Below, one piece after another: positions 1-6,806 of a DNA stretch of 15,808 nucleotides. The notes beneath the pieces are model-generated. The model made no database searches and was not told the DNA's origin. It saw only the letters and a list, made by a program, of their open reading frames with translations. This DNA comes from Polaromonas sp. (GTDB taxonomy: Bacteria > Pseudomonadota > Gammaproteobacteria > Burkholderiales > Burkholderiaceae), in the NCBI GenBank assembly GCA_013823505.1, contig PNMH01000083.1:1-15808 (forward strand), read 5' to 3'. The number at the start of each line of letters is the position of its first letter. The stretch's first letter is position 1. Made by a program: the position numbers and the translations under genes.

Positions 1-53
1 CGCCTCAGGTCGGCTCGGCTCCAACGAGGAACGCCCTATAGAGAGGTCTGACC

Positions 54-578
54 ATGGACATTGTTGCGCACGGGGTGTGGGTAGGCCTTGGTGCTGTGTG
101 GATGCATCGAAATCGGCGCCTGGACCGTCGCACTGCCGCCCTGGCGGTCGGTATGGCGGTGGTGCCTGACCTGATCCAGTTGCTGCCTCTGGGATACCTG
201 GCACTGGTCACTTCCGATGGTTGGTCCGTCCTGCAGGCCTATGCCAATGCCCTGCCGGGCTACGAACCCGCGATGTCTCCTGTCCTCTCGGAGCTGACCC
301 ATCATCTGCATTGTGTGATGCACAGCGCCTTGGTGGCCGGTGTGGTCACTGCTGCCTGCTGGGTGTGGCTGAGGCGCTTCTGGCTACCTTTGCTGGGCTG
401 GTGGACTCACATCCTGATTGATGTCTTCACCCACTCGGCTGATTTCTACCCGTCACCGGTTCTTTATCCGGTGACCTATTGGGGGTTCGATGGCATCGCC
501 TGGAACACACCTTGGTTCATGGTGGTCAACTATCTGCTCATGTTGGCTGTTGCCACAGTGATGTTCCGTCGCAAATAG
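54..578 (+). CDS. Membrane-bound metal-dependent hydrolase-like protein (YdjM/PF04307-like)
   Basis: A 174-residue, strongly hydrophobic protein with several predicted membrane segments (about 25-50, 90-116 and 150-170). The pattern of conserved His and Asp (H6, D39 in VVPD, H90, H119 and D123 in WTHILIDVFTH, then SPVLYP) resembles the LexA-regulated or YdjM-type inner-membrane putative metal-dependent hydrolases. The true substrate of that family is unknown. The ATG at 54 is preceded by an AGAGAGG purine stretch about 8 bp upstream, which supports this start. It converges on copK and shares a bidirectional terminator with it, so it is a separate transcription unit from the metal genes. Family placement rests on the His/Asp motifs and topology recalled from memory, so function is uncertain. 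Confidence 0.72.
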   Translation: MDIVAHGVWVGLGAVWMHRNRRLDRRTAALAVGMAVVPDLIQLLPLGYLALVTSDGWSVLQAYANALPGYEPAMSPVLSELTHHLHCVMHSALVAGVVTAACWVWLRRFWLPLLGWWTHILIDVFTHSADFYPSPVLYPVTYWGFDGIAWNTPWFMVVNYLLMLAVATVMFRRK

Positions 579-581
579 AAA

Positions 582-604
582 AGCCACCCCAAGACAGGGT
601 GGCT
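582..604. terminator. Bidirectional Rho-independent terminator
   Basis: A perfect 8-bp stem, AGCCACCC (582-589) with GGGTGGCT (597-604), has a 7-nt loop. On the plus strand it is followed by GTTTCT. On the minus strand it is followed by TTTTC, from the AAAA just left of the stem. It lies between the convergent hydrolase and copK genes and can serve both. Confidence 0.8.
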
Positions 605-625
605 GTTTCTGCGCAGAAGTCGCGA

Positions 626-910
626 TCAGTTGTGGTGACCCTTGCGCGCCAAGATATCAAGGCGAGCGACTTCGTTGCCCACCGTGCTGATCTTCTGACC
701 ATCCACCGATTGAACGACCTCTCCCTTGGCGAGATATGCAGTGCGTCCAAATTGGTTGGCTTTGGCCATGTTCCCGTCCTTGAAGACGTACAGGGTCTCA
801 CCATTGACCAGTGGGACTGTCTGCTTGGCCTCGGATTGAGCTGCATCCATGGCGAAAGCCGGGAGGGTTGCGGCGAGCGAAAGGACGACGATGTTGAATT
901 TGCGAATCAT
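626..910 (-). CDS. copK: CopK-like periplasmic metal-binding protein
   Basis: A 94-residue exported protein. A signal peptide (MIRKFNIVVLSLAATLPAFA) gives a mature protein of about 74 residues beginning MDAAQ. The core pattern G-x-x-L-Y-V-FKDGNMA, NQFG, VDGQKI, GNEVARLD, RKGH matches Cupriavidus metallidurans CopK, a small periplasmic protein that binds Cu(I) through methionines and also Cu(II). The ATG at 910 is chosen over an upstream in-frame codon because it has AGGAGA about 6 bp upstream and starts the signal peptide. Oddly, aligned by eye to the known CopK (residues recalled), the Cu(I) methionines M28, M38, M44 and M54 are replaced (K, L, V, T). Only the Met equivalent to M26 in the FKDG-x-M turn remains, and the C-terminus ends in HHN. 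The fold assignment is firm; copper function in this copy is uncertain. Confidence 0.85.
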   Translation of the reverse strand: MIRKFNIVVLSLAATLPAFAMDAAQSEAKQTVPLVNGETLYVFKDGNMAKANQFGRTAYLAKGEVVQSVDGQKISTVGNEVARLDILARKGHHN

Positions 911-1078
911 GGTTTCTCCTGAAAGTTTCACGTTGATCGGGTGATGCAACGAGGTACCGTGTACAGGTCCAATGTAGTGACGCGCGGGTGACCGCTGGCT
1001 TGCCTGCAGATGACAGTTTTGACTGCTATTTGTCTGCGAACTCGCCGCCCCTTTCGATTGGAGCGGCTGCTGAACTGG

Positions 1079-1396
1079 TCAGCGCGGCTGAAACGCGATG
1101 ATCCCCATCCCCAACACAGCCACCGCCGCACCGGTTACATCCCAGGCTGAAGGTCGGACACCATCGACTGCCCACAACCACGCGATGGCTGCACCGATGT
1201 ACACACCGCCATAGGCCGCGTATACCCGCCCCGAGGCCGCATCGTGCAAAGTCAACAACCAAGCGAACAGTGCGAGGCTGGCCCCCGCCGGCAGTAGCAA
1301 CCACGCTGAAGCGCCTTGGCGAAGCCACAGCCAGGGCAGATAGCAGCCAACGATCTCGGCCAAGGCGGTGGCGACGTACAGCAAAAAGGTCTTCAT
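1079..1396 (-). CDS. ynfA: YnfA family small membrane protein (UPF0060)
   Basis: 105 residues, the usual length of the family, with four membrane segments. Diagnostic stretches are [34 protein letters not shown] and [13 protein letters not shown], which closely match E. coli YnfA. The family belongs to the small multidrug resistance superfamily; cation or drug export has been reported for some members, but its substrate in metal clusters is unknown. The ATG at 1396 lies 6 bp after the stop codon of the MerR-type regulator on the same strand, so the two are almost certainly co-transcribed. A hairpin just downstream (CGCCGCCCC at 1043-1051 with the near-complement at 1060-1067) lacks a T-tract and is not called as a terminator. 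Confidence 0.93.
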   Translation of the reverse strand: MKTFLLYVATALAEIVGCYLPWLWLRQGASAWLLLPAGASLALFAWLLTLHDAASGRVYAAYGGVYIGAAIAWLWAVDGVRPSAWDVTGAAVAVLGMGIIAFQPR

Positions 1397-1402
1397 GGAC
1401 GG

Positions 1403-1840
1403 TCAATGCGCAAGATGGCCATGGCACGCACAGGCCTCGCCGTGCGCGGCAGCCACCAGTTCCTTGAGGATGCCGCAGTCTGTGCCTTCGTCTTCACAAC
1501 GGCCACAACTGGCCTTGAGCAGCAACAGCTGCTTTTCCAGTGCGCGCATGCTCTTGAGCCGCGCCCGCACCTTTTCGATCTGCTCCTGCACCAGCCTGTC
1601 CACGTCCGGGTGCGGCTCGCCCGGTGCGTCCAGCGCGCCCAGCAGCCGGCGGATATCGGCCAGCGGCATTTCCAGCGCGCGGCAGTGGCGGACGAAGGCC
1701 AGACGTTCCAGATGGGTGCTCGCGTAGTCTCGGTAGCCATTGTCCTGCCGGGCCGGCTCCGGCAGGAGGCCTTGTTTTTCGTAGTAGCGGATGGTGTCCA
1801 CGTCCACACCTGTGGCGTCTGCCAGTTCCTTGATGCGCAT
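1403..1840 (-). CDS. cadR: MerR-family heavy-metal regulator (CadR/PbrR/ZntR group)
   Basis: A 145-residue MerR-family activator. The N-terminal winged helix-turn-helix (residues 1-40, TIRYYEKQGLLPEPAR) is followed by a dimerisation helix (about 78-112) and a C-terminal metal loop with C112, C115 and C122 (CGILKEL), then C137, C139, H140 and H142. This is the Cd/Pb/Zn branch. In CadR and PbrR a cysteine at the start of the long helix (C77 or C79) completes the site; here the aligned residue by eye is H77, so selectivity may differ. The ATG at 1840 is the start that gives a standard MerR N-terminus. It is divergent from the P-type ATPase and sits beside a MerR-type promoter, and it is followed by ynfA on its own strand. 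Confident as a soft-metal MerR; the exact inducer is not readable. Confidence 0.92.
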   Translation of the reverse strand: MRIKELADATGVDVDTIRYYEKQGLLPEPARQDNGYRDYASTHLERLAFVRHCRALEMPLADIRRLLGALDAPGEPHPDVDRLVQEQIEKVRARLKSMRALEKQLLLLKASCGRCEDEGTDCGILKELVAAAHGEACACHGHLAH

Positions 1841-1870
1841 GGGGTTTCTCCGGTGGGTGGGACTCAGGGC

Positions 1871-1901
1871 TTGACTCTGGAGTCGCTCCAGGGTTTTCAA
1901 T
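1871..1901 (+). promoter_or_regulatory. MerR-type promoter and operator of the ATPase operon
   Basis: The -35 TTGACT (1871-1876) and -10 TTCAAT (1896-1901) are separated by 19 bp, the elongated spacer typical of MerR-activated promoters. Within the spacer is a dyad, ACTCTGGAG (1874-1882) and CTCCAGGGT (1886-1894), matching in 8 of 9 pairs around a 3-bp centre. This resembles cadR/pbrR operators, where the regulator untwists the DNA when metal binds. A ribosome binding site TAGGAG (1920-1925) follows before the ATPase ATG at 1931. Confidence 0.85.
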
Positions 1902-1930
1902 ACCCCTATTCTGATCCTGTAGGAGTTTCC

Positions 1931-4216
1931 ATGTCGGCCCCCTCTTCTGAACCCGACCACACCCCATCGACTCGCAAGTGCGGGAACGCGGAGCATCGCC
2001 ATGAGCCATCTCAAGTTCATGATCATCAACATGCCCAGGAACAGGACGGGGCTGCTGCTTGCTGTGCGCCCGCTCCAATCTCCCTCGAAGCACTCCGTGC
2101 TCCCCAGCTCACCTCCGACGGCGTGCGCACGGCCATCCGCATCCTGCAGATGGACTGTCCGACCGAAGAAGCGCTGATCCGCAAAAAGCTCGACCCGATG
2201 ACCGAGGTTCGGCAAATGGACTTCAACCTTGTGCAGCGGGTTCTGACTGTGGTGCACGCACCCGGCGCGCTGGACCCGGTACTGGAAGCGGTGCGCTCGC
2301 TGGGGTTTCAGCCCGAGCTGGTTGAAGCAGGTGCCGCACGTACTCCTGCCCGCCAAACCCGAAAGCCCTGGTGGCCGCTGGCGCTGGCGGGCGCCGCAGC
2401 CATCGCCTCAGAAGCTGCGGACTGGGTCGGACTTCCTGACACCCTTGTGGCTGCGTTGGCCCTTGTGGCCGTATTGGGGTCAGGTCTAACCACTTACAAG
2501 AAGGGCTGGGTGGCCATTCGCAATGGCAATCTCAACATCAATGCGCTGATGAGTATCGCTGTCACAGGTGCGTTGGCGCTGGGTCAATGGCCTGAGGCGG
2601 CCATGGTGATGGTGCTGTTCACGATCGCTGAGCTCATCGAGGCAAAGTCCCTTGACCGGGCCCGCAACGCCATCGAAGGACTGATGCGTCTGACGCCGGA
2701 GCAGGCGACGGTGCAGCAGAACGACGGAAGCTGGCAGTCTGTCGAGGCCCAGTCTGTGGCGGTGGGCAGTTTGGTGCGGGTGCGACCGGGTGAACGCATC
2801 GCGCTGGATGGCAGCATCATCAGCGGACGTTCTACGGTCAACCAGGCGCCCATCACGGGCGAAAGCCTGCCTGTTGACAAGGCCGTTGGCGACGCTGTGT
2901 TTGCCGGCACCATCAATGAATCCGGCTCGTTCGAGTACCGCGTCACGGCCGCAGCAGGCAACAGCACGCTGGCGCGCATCATTCACGCGGTCGAAGAGGC
3001 GCAGGGCGCCCGGGCGCCCACACAGCGGTTTGTCGACCAGTTTGCCCGCATCTACACGCCCGTGGTGTTTGCCATCGCCTTGGCCGTGGCGGTGCTGCCC
3101 CCGCTGTTGATGGGCGGAGCCTGGCAGGACTGGATCTACAAGGCACTGGTGCTGCTTGTCATCGCCTGCCCCTGTGCCCTCGTGATCTCGACACCTGTGA
3201 CCATCGTCAGTGGTCTGGCTGCCGCAGCCCGGCAAGGTGTGCTGATCAAGGGAGGGGTGTATCTGGAAGAAGGGCGCAAGCTGCGGTGGCTGGCCCTGGA
3301 CAAGACCGGCACGATTACCCACGGCAAACCAGTACAGACCGATTTTGCGCGGCTTGACGACTTGGACGAGGCGCGGTGTCTGCAACTGGCTGCCAGCCTT
3401 GCGGGGCGCTCGGATCACCCGGTTTCCCAAGCCGTGGCGGCTTCGGCGAATGCCCAGGGTGTCGAACGAGAGGCTGTGGACAACTTTGAAGCCTTGCCCG
3501 GTCGCGGTGTGAAGGGTGTGATCGGTGGCACGGTTTACCGCTTGGGCAATCACAGACTGGTCCACGAACTGGGCTTGTGCACCCCGGACCTGGAAAATCG
3601 GCTCGATACGATGGAACGGCAAGGCAAGACAGTGGTCATGCTGGTCGACGAACAGAGGGAGCGGGTGATGGCCCTGTTCGCTGTGGCCGATACCGTGAAG
3701 GAAAGCAGTCGGGCCGCTATTGATCAACTGCATCGCCTGGGTGTACGGACCGTGATGTTGACCGGCGACAACGCGCACACCGCCGAGGCAATCGCCCGAC
3801 AAGTGGGCATAGACCAGGCGCATGGCAACCAGTTGCCCGAAGACAAGCTGCGCGTGATCGAAAGTCTTGGCCGCGAAGGGGTGGTCGGCATGGTCGGCGA
3901 CGGCATCAACGACGCTCCTGCGCTGGCCCGCTCAGACATTGGATTCGCGATGGGCGCCATGGGCTCTGACACGGCCATCGAGACAGCCGACGTTGCCTTG
4001 ATGGACGACGATCTGCGAAAGATCGCCACCTTTATCCGACTGTCCAAAACCACCCATACGGTGCTGGTGCAGAACATCACGCTGGCGTTGGGCATCAAAG
4101 CCGTGTTTCTTGTGCTCACCCTCATGGGGCTTGGCACCATGTGGATGGCCGTTTTCGCTGATGTGGGTGCCAGTCTGCTGGTTGTTGGCAATGGACTGCG
4201 CTTGCTGCGCCGCTGA
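1931..4216 (+). CDS. cadA: Cd2+/Zn2+/Pb2+-exporting P1B-type ATPase
   Basis: A 761-residue inner-membrane pump that uses ATP to export divalent soft metals from the cytoplasm. The N-terminus (18-50) is His-rich and carries a CC pair (C44-C45). It is followed by an HMA-like domain (about 67-127) in which the usual CxxC is DCPTE (75-79), a variant known in CadA/PbrA-type pumps. Catalytic landmarks are TGES (309-312), the transport motif CPC (413-415), the phosphorylated D457 in DKTGT, H496-P497 in the nucleotide domain and GDGIND (656-661). The C-terminal membrane helices carry the K and D (IKAVF, FADVGAS) typical of the Zn/Cd/Pb subgroup. The ATG at 1931 has a good ribosome site; the open frame extends upstream only through the promoter and regulator gene. 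It is the first gene of the operon driven by the MerR promoter. Confidence 0.96.
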   Translation: MSAPSSEPDHTPSTRKCGNAEHRHEPSQVHDHQHAQEQDGAAACCAPAPISLEALRAPQLTSDGVRTAIRILQMDCPTEEALIRKKLDPMTEVRQMDFNLVQRVLTVVHAPGALDPVLEAVRSLGFQPELVEAGAARTPARQTRKPWWPLALAGAAAIASEAADWVGLPDTLVAALALVAVLGSGLTTYKKGWVAIRNGNLNINALMSIAVTGALALGQWPEAAMVMVLFTIAELIEAKSLDRARNAIEGLMRLTPEQATVQQNDGSWQSVEAQSVAVGSLVRVRPGERIALDGSIISGRSTVNQAPITGESLPVDKAVGDAVFAGTINESGSFEYRVTAAAGNSTLARIIHAVEEAQGARAPTQRFVDQFARIYTPVVFAIALAVAVLPPLLMGGAWQDWIYKALVLLVIACPCALVISTPVTIVSGLAAAARQGVLIKGGVYLEEGRKLRWLALDKTGTITHGKPVQTDFARLDDLDEARCLQLAASLAGRSDHPVSQAVAASANAQGVEREAVDNFEALPGRGVKGVIGGTVYRLGNHRLVHELGLCTPDLENRLDTMERQGKTVVMLVDEQRERVMALFAVADTVKESSRAAIDQLHRLGVRTVMLTGDNAHTAEAIARQVGIDQAHGNQLPEDKLRVIESLGREGVVGMVGDGINDAPALARSDIGFAMGAMGSDTAIETADVALMDDDLRKIATFIRLSKTTHTVLVQNITLALGIKAVFLVLTLMGLGTMWMAVFADVGASLLVVGNGLRLLRR

Positions 4217-4227
4217 AAGGAACCAAC

Positions 4228-4317
4228 ATGGGCATTTTCGACAATCCGTTTGGCGACCGCCATGGCCCACGTCGCCATGGGAACCGCAGACACGAATATG
4301 AACACCACGCCCACTGA
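4228..4317 (+). CDS. 29-residue His-rich peptide
   Basis: A very short ORF starts 11 bp after the ATPase stop, with a strong ribosome binding site AAAGGA (4216-4221) six bases before the ATG. The product begins MGIFDNPFGDRHG and becomes rich in His and Arg, ending in EYEHHAH; 6 of 29 residues are His. There is no signal peptide or membrane segment, so it would be cytosolic. The DUF3703 gene starts inside it in another frame, so it could act as a metal-binding peptide, a leader that couples translation of DUF3703, or both. I do not recognise a family. The ribosome site is the main evidence that it is translated. Confidence 0.6.
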   Translation: MGIFDNPFGDRHGPRRHGNRRHEYEHHAH

Positions 4318-4687
4318 ACCCACTGCGACGGTGGCGTTCGACCCGGGCACCTTCGAGCGGCTGCACCGGGCGTACCGCCGGATCGACCGCAGTGACCCAG
4401 CCCAGGCCTGGCATCTGCTCGAAGCCCTGCATGTGCTCGGGCAGACGCGGCTGGTGTCGCATGCACGAACGCATGGGCTCATGCTCGCGCTGGCCTGGCG
4501 GACGCGAAACCTGACCGAGGTGAATGGTCAGCTGTTGCGGCTGCTGCTGGTGCCGCTTGGGCACCTGCTGGGCCGGCTACCTCTGGGCAACACCGGGCGT
4601 TCGCACGTGGGGGCGTTTCGGCCCATGCAGGTCGCTCCGGAATTGCTGGCCACCATTCGCGCACATCAGCGACCGCCGACACTCTGA
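4298..4687 (+). CDS. DUF3703 family protein
   Basis: A cytosolic-looking protein of 129 residues from the ATG at 4298. The features HVLGQTRLVSHARTHGLML, AWRTRNLTEVNGQLLRL, GRLPLGNTGRSHVGAFRPM identify DUF3703, a family of unknown biochemical function found repeatedly next to Cd/Zn/Pb resistance ATPases. Start choice is uncertain: in-frame ATGs at 4262 and 4277 and a TTG at 4250 exist, and none has a convincing ribosome site. The start lies inside the 29-residue His-rich ORF, which suggests translational coupling to it. The position immediately behind cadA supports an accessory role in the same resistance. Confidence 0.82.
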   Translation: MNTTPTEPTATVAFDPGTFERLHRAYRRIDRSDPAQAWHLLEALHVLGQTRLVSHARTHGLMLALAWRTRNLTEVNGQLLRLLLVPLGHLLGRLPLGNTGRSHVGAFRPMQVAPELLATIRAHQRPPTL

Positions 4688-4752
4688 ACAACCTGCGGGC
4701 TACCCGGGTCAACCGATCTCTATTGCTGTCTTCACCCTACAATCCATCCTTG

Positions 4753-5091
4753 ATGCGTGCCTGCCTGTTTGCCCTGTTGCTGATGTTCTGCCTGCCCCTG
4801 CAGTGGGCCGGCGCAGCTACGGGCGCACCTTGTGTGCACGAACCCTGTGCGCCGATGCACGCCAACACGGCCGGTGTCTCGTCGCAGGCCGACGCCGCCG
4901 ACCACGCCGGTGAGTCCCACGCGCAGCACCCGCACTGCGGAAGCTGCCACGCCGGCGCCCTGGCCCTGCTGGCCAGCGTGCCCTTTTCCATGAGCGACAC
5001 CCGCACTCGAACGCAAGCGAAGTCGCGTTCCTGGACCGAGGGCCTGTTCGTCGAGCGGCCCGAACGGCCGCAGTGGCCCACCCTGGCCTGA
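4753..5091 (+). CDS. Exported His/Cys-rich protein, CzcI-like
   Basis: 112 residues with a signal peptide (about 1-22, MRACLFALLLMFCLPLQWAGA). The mature part carries clustered potential ligands: CVHEPCAPMH, then HAGESHAQHPHCGSCH near the middle. The tail is basic and Pro-rich (VERPERPQW). Signal peptide ending LPLQWAGA, early CxHE and a Pro-Arg tail resemble CzcI-type proteins of cobalt-zinc-cadmium clusters, thought to sit in the periplasm and modulate resistance. The ATG at 4753 is preferred over a TTG at 4723 because it starts the signal peptide. It lies 65 bp after the DUF3703 gene. The CzcI relationship is by pattern only and could be convergent. Confidence 0.7.
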   Translation: MRACLFALLLMFCLPLQWAGAATGAPCVHEPCAPMHANTAGVSSQADAADHAGESHAQHPHCGSCHAGALALLASVPFSMSDTRTRTQAKSRSWTEGLFVERPERPQWPTLA

Positions 5092-5098
5092 CCAGGGT
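5080..5098 (+). terminator. Possible intra-operon terminator or attenuator
   Basis: A perfect 7-bp stem, ACCCTGG (5080-5086) with CCAGGGT (5092-5098), has a 5-nt loop that contains the stop codon of the CzcI-like gene. It is followed by a T-rich run (TCGGTTTCTTT). Another GC hairpin, GGCGGC (5110-5115) with GCCGCC (5123-5128), follows. It may reduce transcription into lspA or protect the upstream mRNA. Confidence 0.5.
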
Positions 5099-5196
5099 TC
5101 GGTTTCTTTGGCGGCGCCCATTGCCGCCCCTATCCGATCCCTGTAAAGCGTGCCAGCCCTTGCGGCTGGTGATGTCCGTTCTTTCAGGGTCTTTTC

Positions 5197-5703
5197 ATGT
5201 CTGTATCTCCCTGGCGGGGCCGTCCCCGTCTGGCCTGGCTCACGGCCGTGGTCCTTCTTCTGGCGCTGGATCAGCTAAGCAAAGCCTGGTTCGCCAGCAC
5301 CATCGCGCTGGGCACGGCCATCGAGGTCACGACCTGGTTCAACCTGGTCCATGTGCTCAACACCGGTGCCGCGTTTTCCCTTTTGGCTGAAGCGGGCGGC
5401 TGGCAGCGGGTGTTTTTCATCGCCATCGGCTTCGCAGTGGTCGTTCCCATCACATTCGTCTGTCTGGCTCGCCAGGTGGAACCGCTCGAACGCGTGGCGG
5501 GTGCGCTGCTGGTGGCCGGCGGCAGCGGCAACCTGATTGATCGCATCGCCAGCGGCGCGGTTACCGACTTCCTTGACCTGCACTGGCGCGGTCTGCATTG
5601 GCCGGCCTTCAACCTGGCCGATGTGTTCATCGTGCTGGCGGCGGGCGCCTGGATCCTGATGTCCCTGCGTCCTGCCGTGGCCTCTTCGAAAGGCGCGTCA
5701 TGA
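5197..5703 (+). CDS. lspA: Lipoprotein signal peptidase II
   Basis: A 168-residue inner-membrane aspartyl protease that cleaves the signal peptide of diacylglyceryl-modified prolipoproteins. All family blocks are present: DQLSK (25-29), NTGAAFS (55-61), GGSGNLIDR with catalytic D115, VTDFLD (122-127) and FNLADV with catalytic D142. Length and four membrane segments are normal. An AGGG lies about 9 bp before the ATG at 5197. A second, accessory lspA beside a Cd/Pb ATPase is known from the pbr operon (pbrC) and similar clusters. Its stop overlaps the next gene by 4 bp (ATGA). One likely client, the SCO lipoprotein, is encoded three genes downstream. Confidence 0.96.
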   Translation: MSVSPWRGRPRLAWLTAVVLLLALDQLSKAWFASTIALGTAIEVTTWFNLVHVLNTGAAFSLLAEAGGWQRVFFIAIGFAVVVPITFVCLARQVEPLERVAGALLVAGGSGNLIDRIASGAVTDFLDLHWRGLHWPAFNLADVFIVLAAGAWILMSLRPAVASSKGAS

Positions 5704-6116
5704 ACCGCCCCTGGACCTGGCTGCTGATGGCCTGGCTGGTGGCCACGGCCGCCACCTCGGGCGCGCTGTTTCTGGGCGAGGTTATGGGCATGACGCCCTG
5801 CGTCCTGTGCTGGTACCAGCGCATCTTCATGTTCCCCCTCGCCATCATCCTCGGGATCGCCTGCTTCACCGATGACCGTCGGGGCGCCGTCTACGGCCTC
5901 GCCCTGGCACTGAGCGGGGTGGCCATGGCCGGGTACCACACCCTGCTGGTCGCCGGCCTGATTCCCAAGGCCTGGGTGCCTTGCAGCGCCGGTGTGTCCT
6001 GCGCGGACCAAAAGCTCGACATCCTCAACGGCGTCCAGATCCCCTGGCTGTCGCTGGCCGCGTTCATGGCGCTGGCATTCCTTCTCATCGTTTACCTCAG
6101 AAAGTCCTCCCGATGA
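5700..6116 (+). CDS. DsbB/BdbC-like disulfide oxidoreductase
   Basis: 138 residues, four membrane segments. The first redox pair is C34 and C37 in TPCVLCWYQR, the classic DsbB/BdbC motif; the second pair is C95 and C101 in VPCSAGVSC. Such proteins reoxidise a periplasmic thioredoxin-fold partner and pass electrons to quinone. The short length and CVLCWYQR signature fit the BdbC type better than E. coli DsbB. The start at 5700 overlaps the lspA stop (ATGA) and has AAAGG six bases upstream. The partner DsbA-like protein is the next gene, again with a 4-bp overlap. Confidence 0.92.
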   Translation: MNRPWTWLLMAWLVATAATSGALFLGEVMGMTPCVLCWYQRIFMFPLAIILGIACFTDDRRGAVYGLALALSGVAMAGYHTLLVAGLIPKAWVPCSAGVSCADQKLDILNGVQIPWLSLAAFMALAFLLIVYLRKSSR

Positions 6117-6805
6117 ACTCCAAAAAAATTACTGTTGCCGCCCTGGTCGCCATCGTCCTGGTGTTCTTCTTCCTCGGCATGAACGCTTACCAGAAGCGGG
6201 TGCAGAACTCGCAGGCCGAGAAGGTCAGCCAGGTGGTCCAGCAGTCTGGCAGCGAACCCGCCATTCAGACGGACAATCGGCTGGTCCGCTTCCATTCACC
6301 GGTCTTTGGTCCCAGCAATGCGCCGGTCACCATCGTCGAATTCTTTGACCCTGCGTGCGAGACCTGCCGGGCGTTCTATCCCATCGTCAAGGACATCCTC
6401 AAGCAATACCCGAACGATGTGCGCCTGGTGATCCGCTATGCCCCGTTCCATGCCGGCTCCGATCAGGTGGTCAAACTGCTCGAAGCCGCCAAACGCCAGA
6501 ACAAGTACCAGCCCGTGCTGGAGATGATTCTGGCCACCCAGCCGCAGTGGGCAGACCACGGTAAACCCAACATCGAGCTGGCGTTCCGGGCGGCGCAGGA
6601 AGCCGGTCTGGACATTGCCAAAGCACAGGCCGACGCCCAAGGCTCGGACATCGCAGCTGTGCTGAAACAAGACATCGAAGACCTGACCGCACTGGAAGTG
6701 ACCAAGACGCCCACGTTCTTTGTCAATGGTCGCGGTCTGCCGTCCTTCGGTGACCAGCAACTGCTGTCACTCGTGGCCGAAGAAGTGGCTAAAGCCAGGA
6801 AGTGA
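6113..6805 (+). CDS. DsbA/BdbD-like thioredoxin-fold protein
   Basis: 230 residues with an N-terminal membrane anchor (about 6-24) and a periplasmic DsbA-type thioredoxin domain. The active site is C82-E-T-C85 in FFDPACETCRAF, and the cis-proline is P200 in TKTPTFFVNG. The CETC active site differs from the CPHC of E. coli DsbA, which would alter redox potential. It should work with the preceding DsbB-like protein to make or repair disulfides. The ATG at 6113 overlaps the dsbB-like stop by 4 bp; an AGAAAG lies upstream. The next gene begins one base after its stop. Confidence 0.93.
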   Translation: MNSKKITVAALVAIVLVFFFLGMNAYQKRVQNSQAEKVSQVVQQSGSEPAIQTDNRLVRFHSPVFGPSNAPVTIVEFFDPACETCRAFYPIVKDILKQYPNDVRLVIRYAPFHAGSDQVVKLLEAAKRQNKYQPVLEMILATQPQWADHGKPNIELAFRAAQEAGLDIAKAQADAQGSDIAAVLKQDIEDLTALEVTKTPTFFVNGRGLPSFGDQQLLSLVAEEVAKARK

Positions 6806-6806
6806 T

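Noticed and set aside
1002..1026. TGACAG/TTTTGAC stretch upstream of copK, considered as a CopR/CusR-type box
   Set aside because: Only a poor half-palindrome, at a distance of about 100 bp from copK and without a recognisable promoter; no sensor-regulator pair is encoded here.
2486..3823. 445-codon minus-strand open frame inside the ATPase gene
   Set aside because: It is fully antisense to a gene with all P1B catalytic motifs, and the product has no recognisable domain. Long antisense frames are common in GC-rich coding DNA.
5271..6011. 246-codon minus-strand open frame over lspA and the DsbB-like gene
   Set aside because: Antisense to two genes with clear catalytic motifs; composition is that of a shadow frame.
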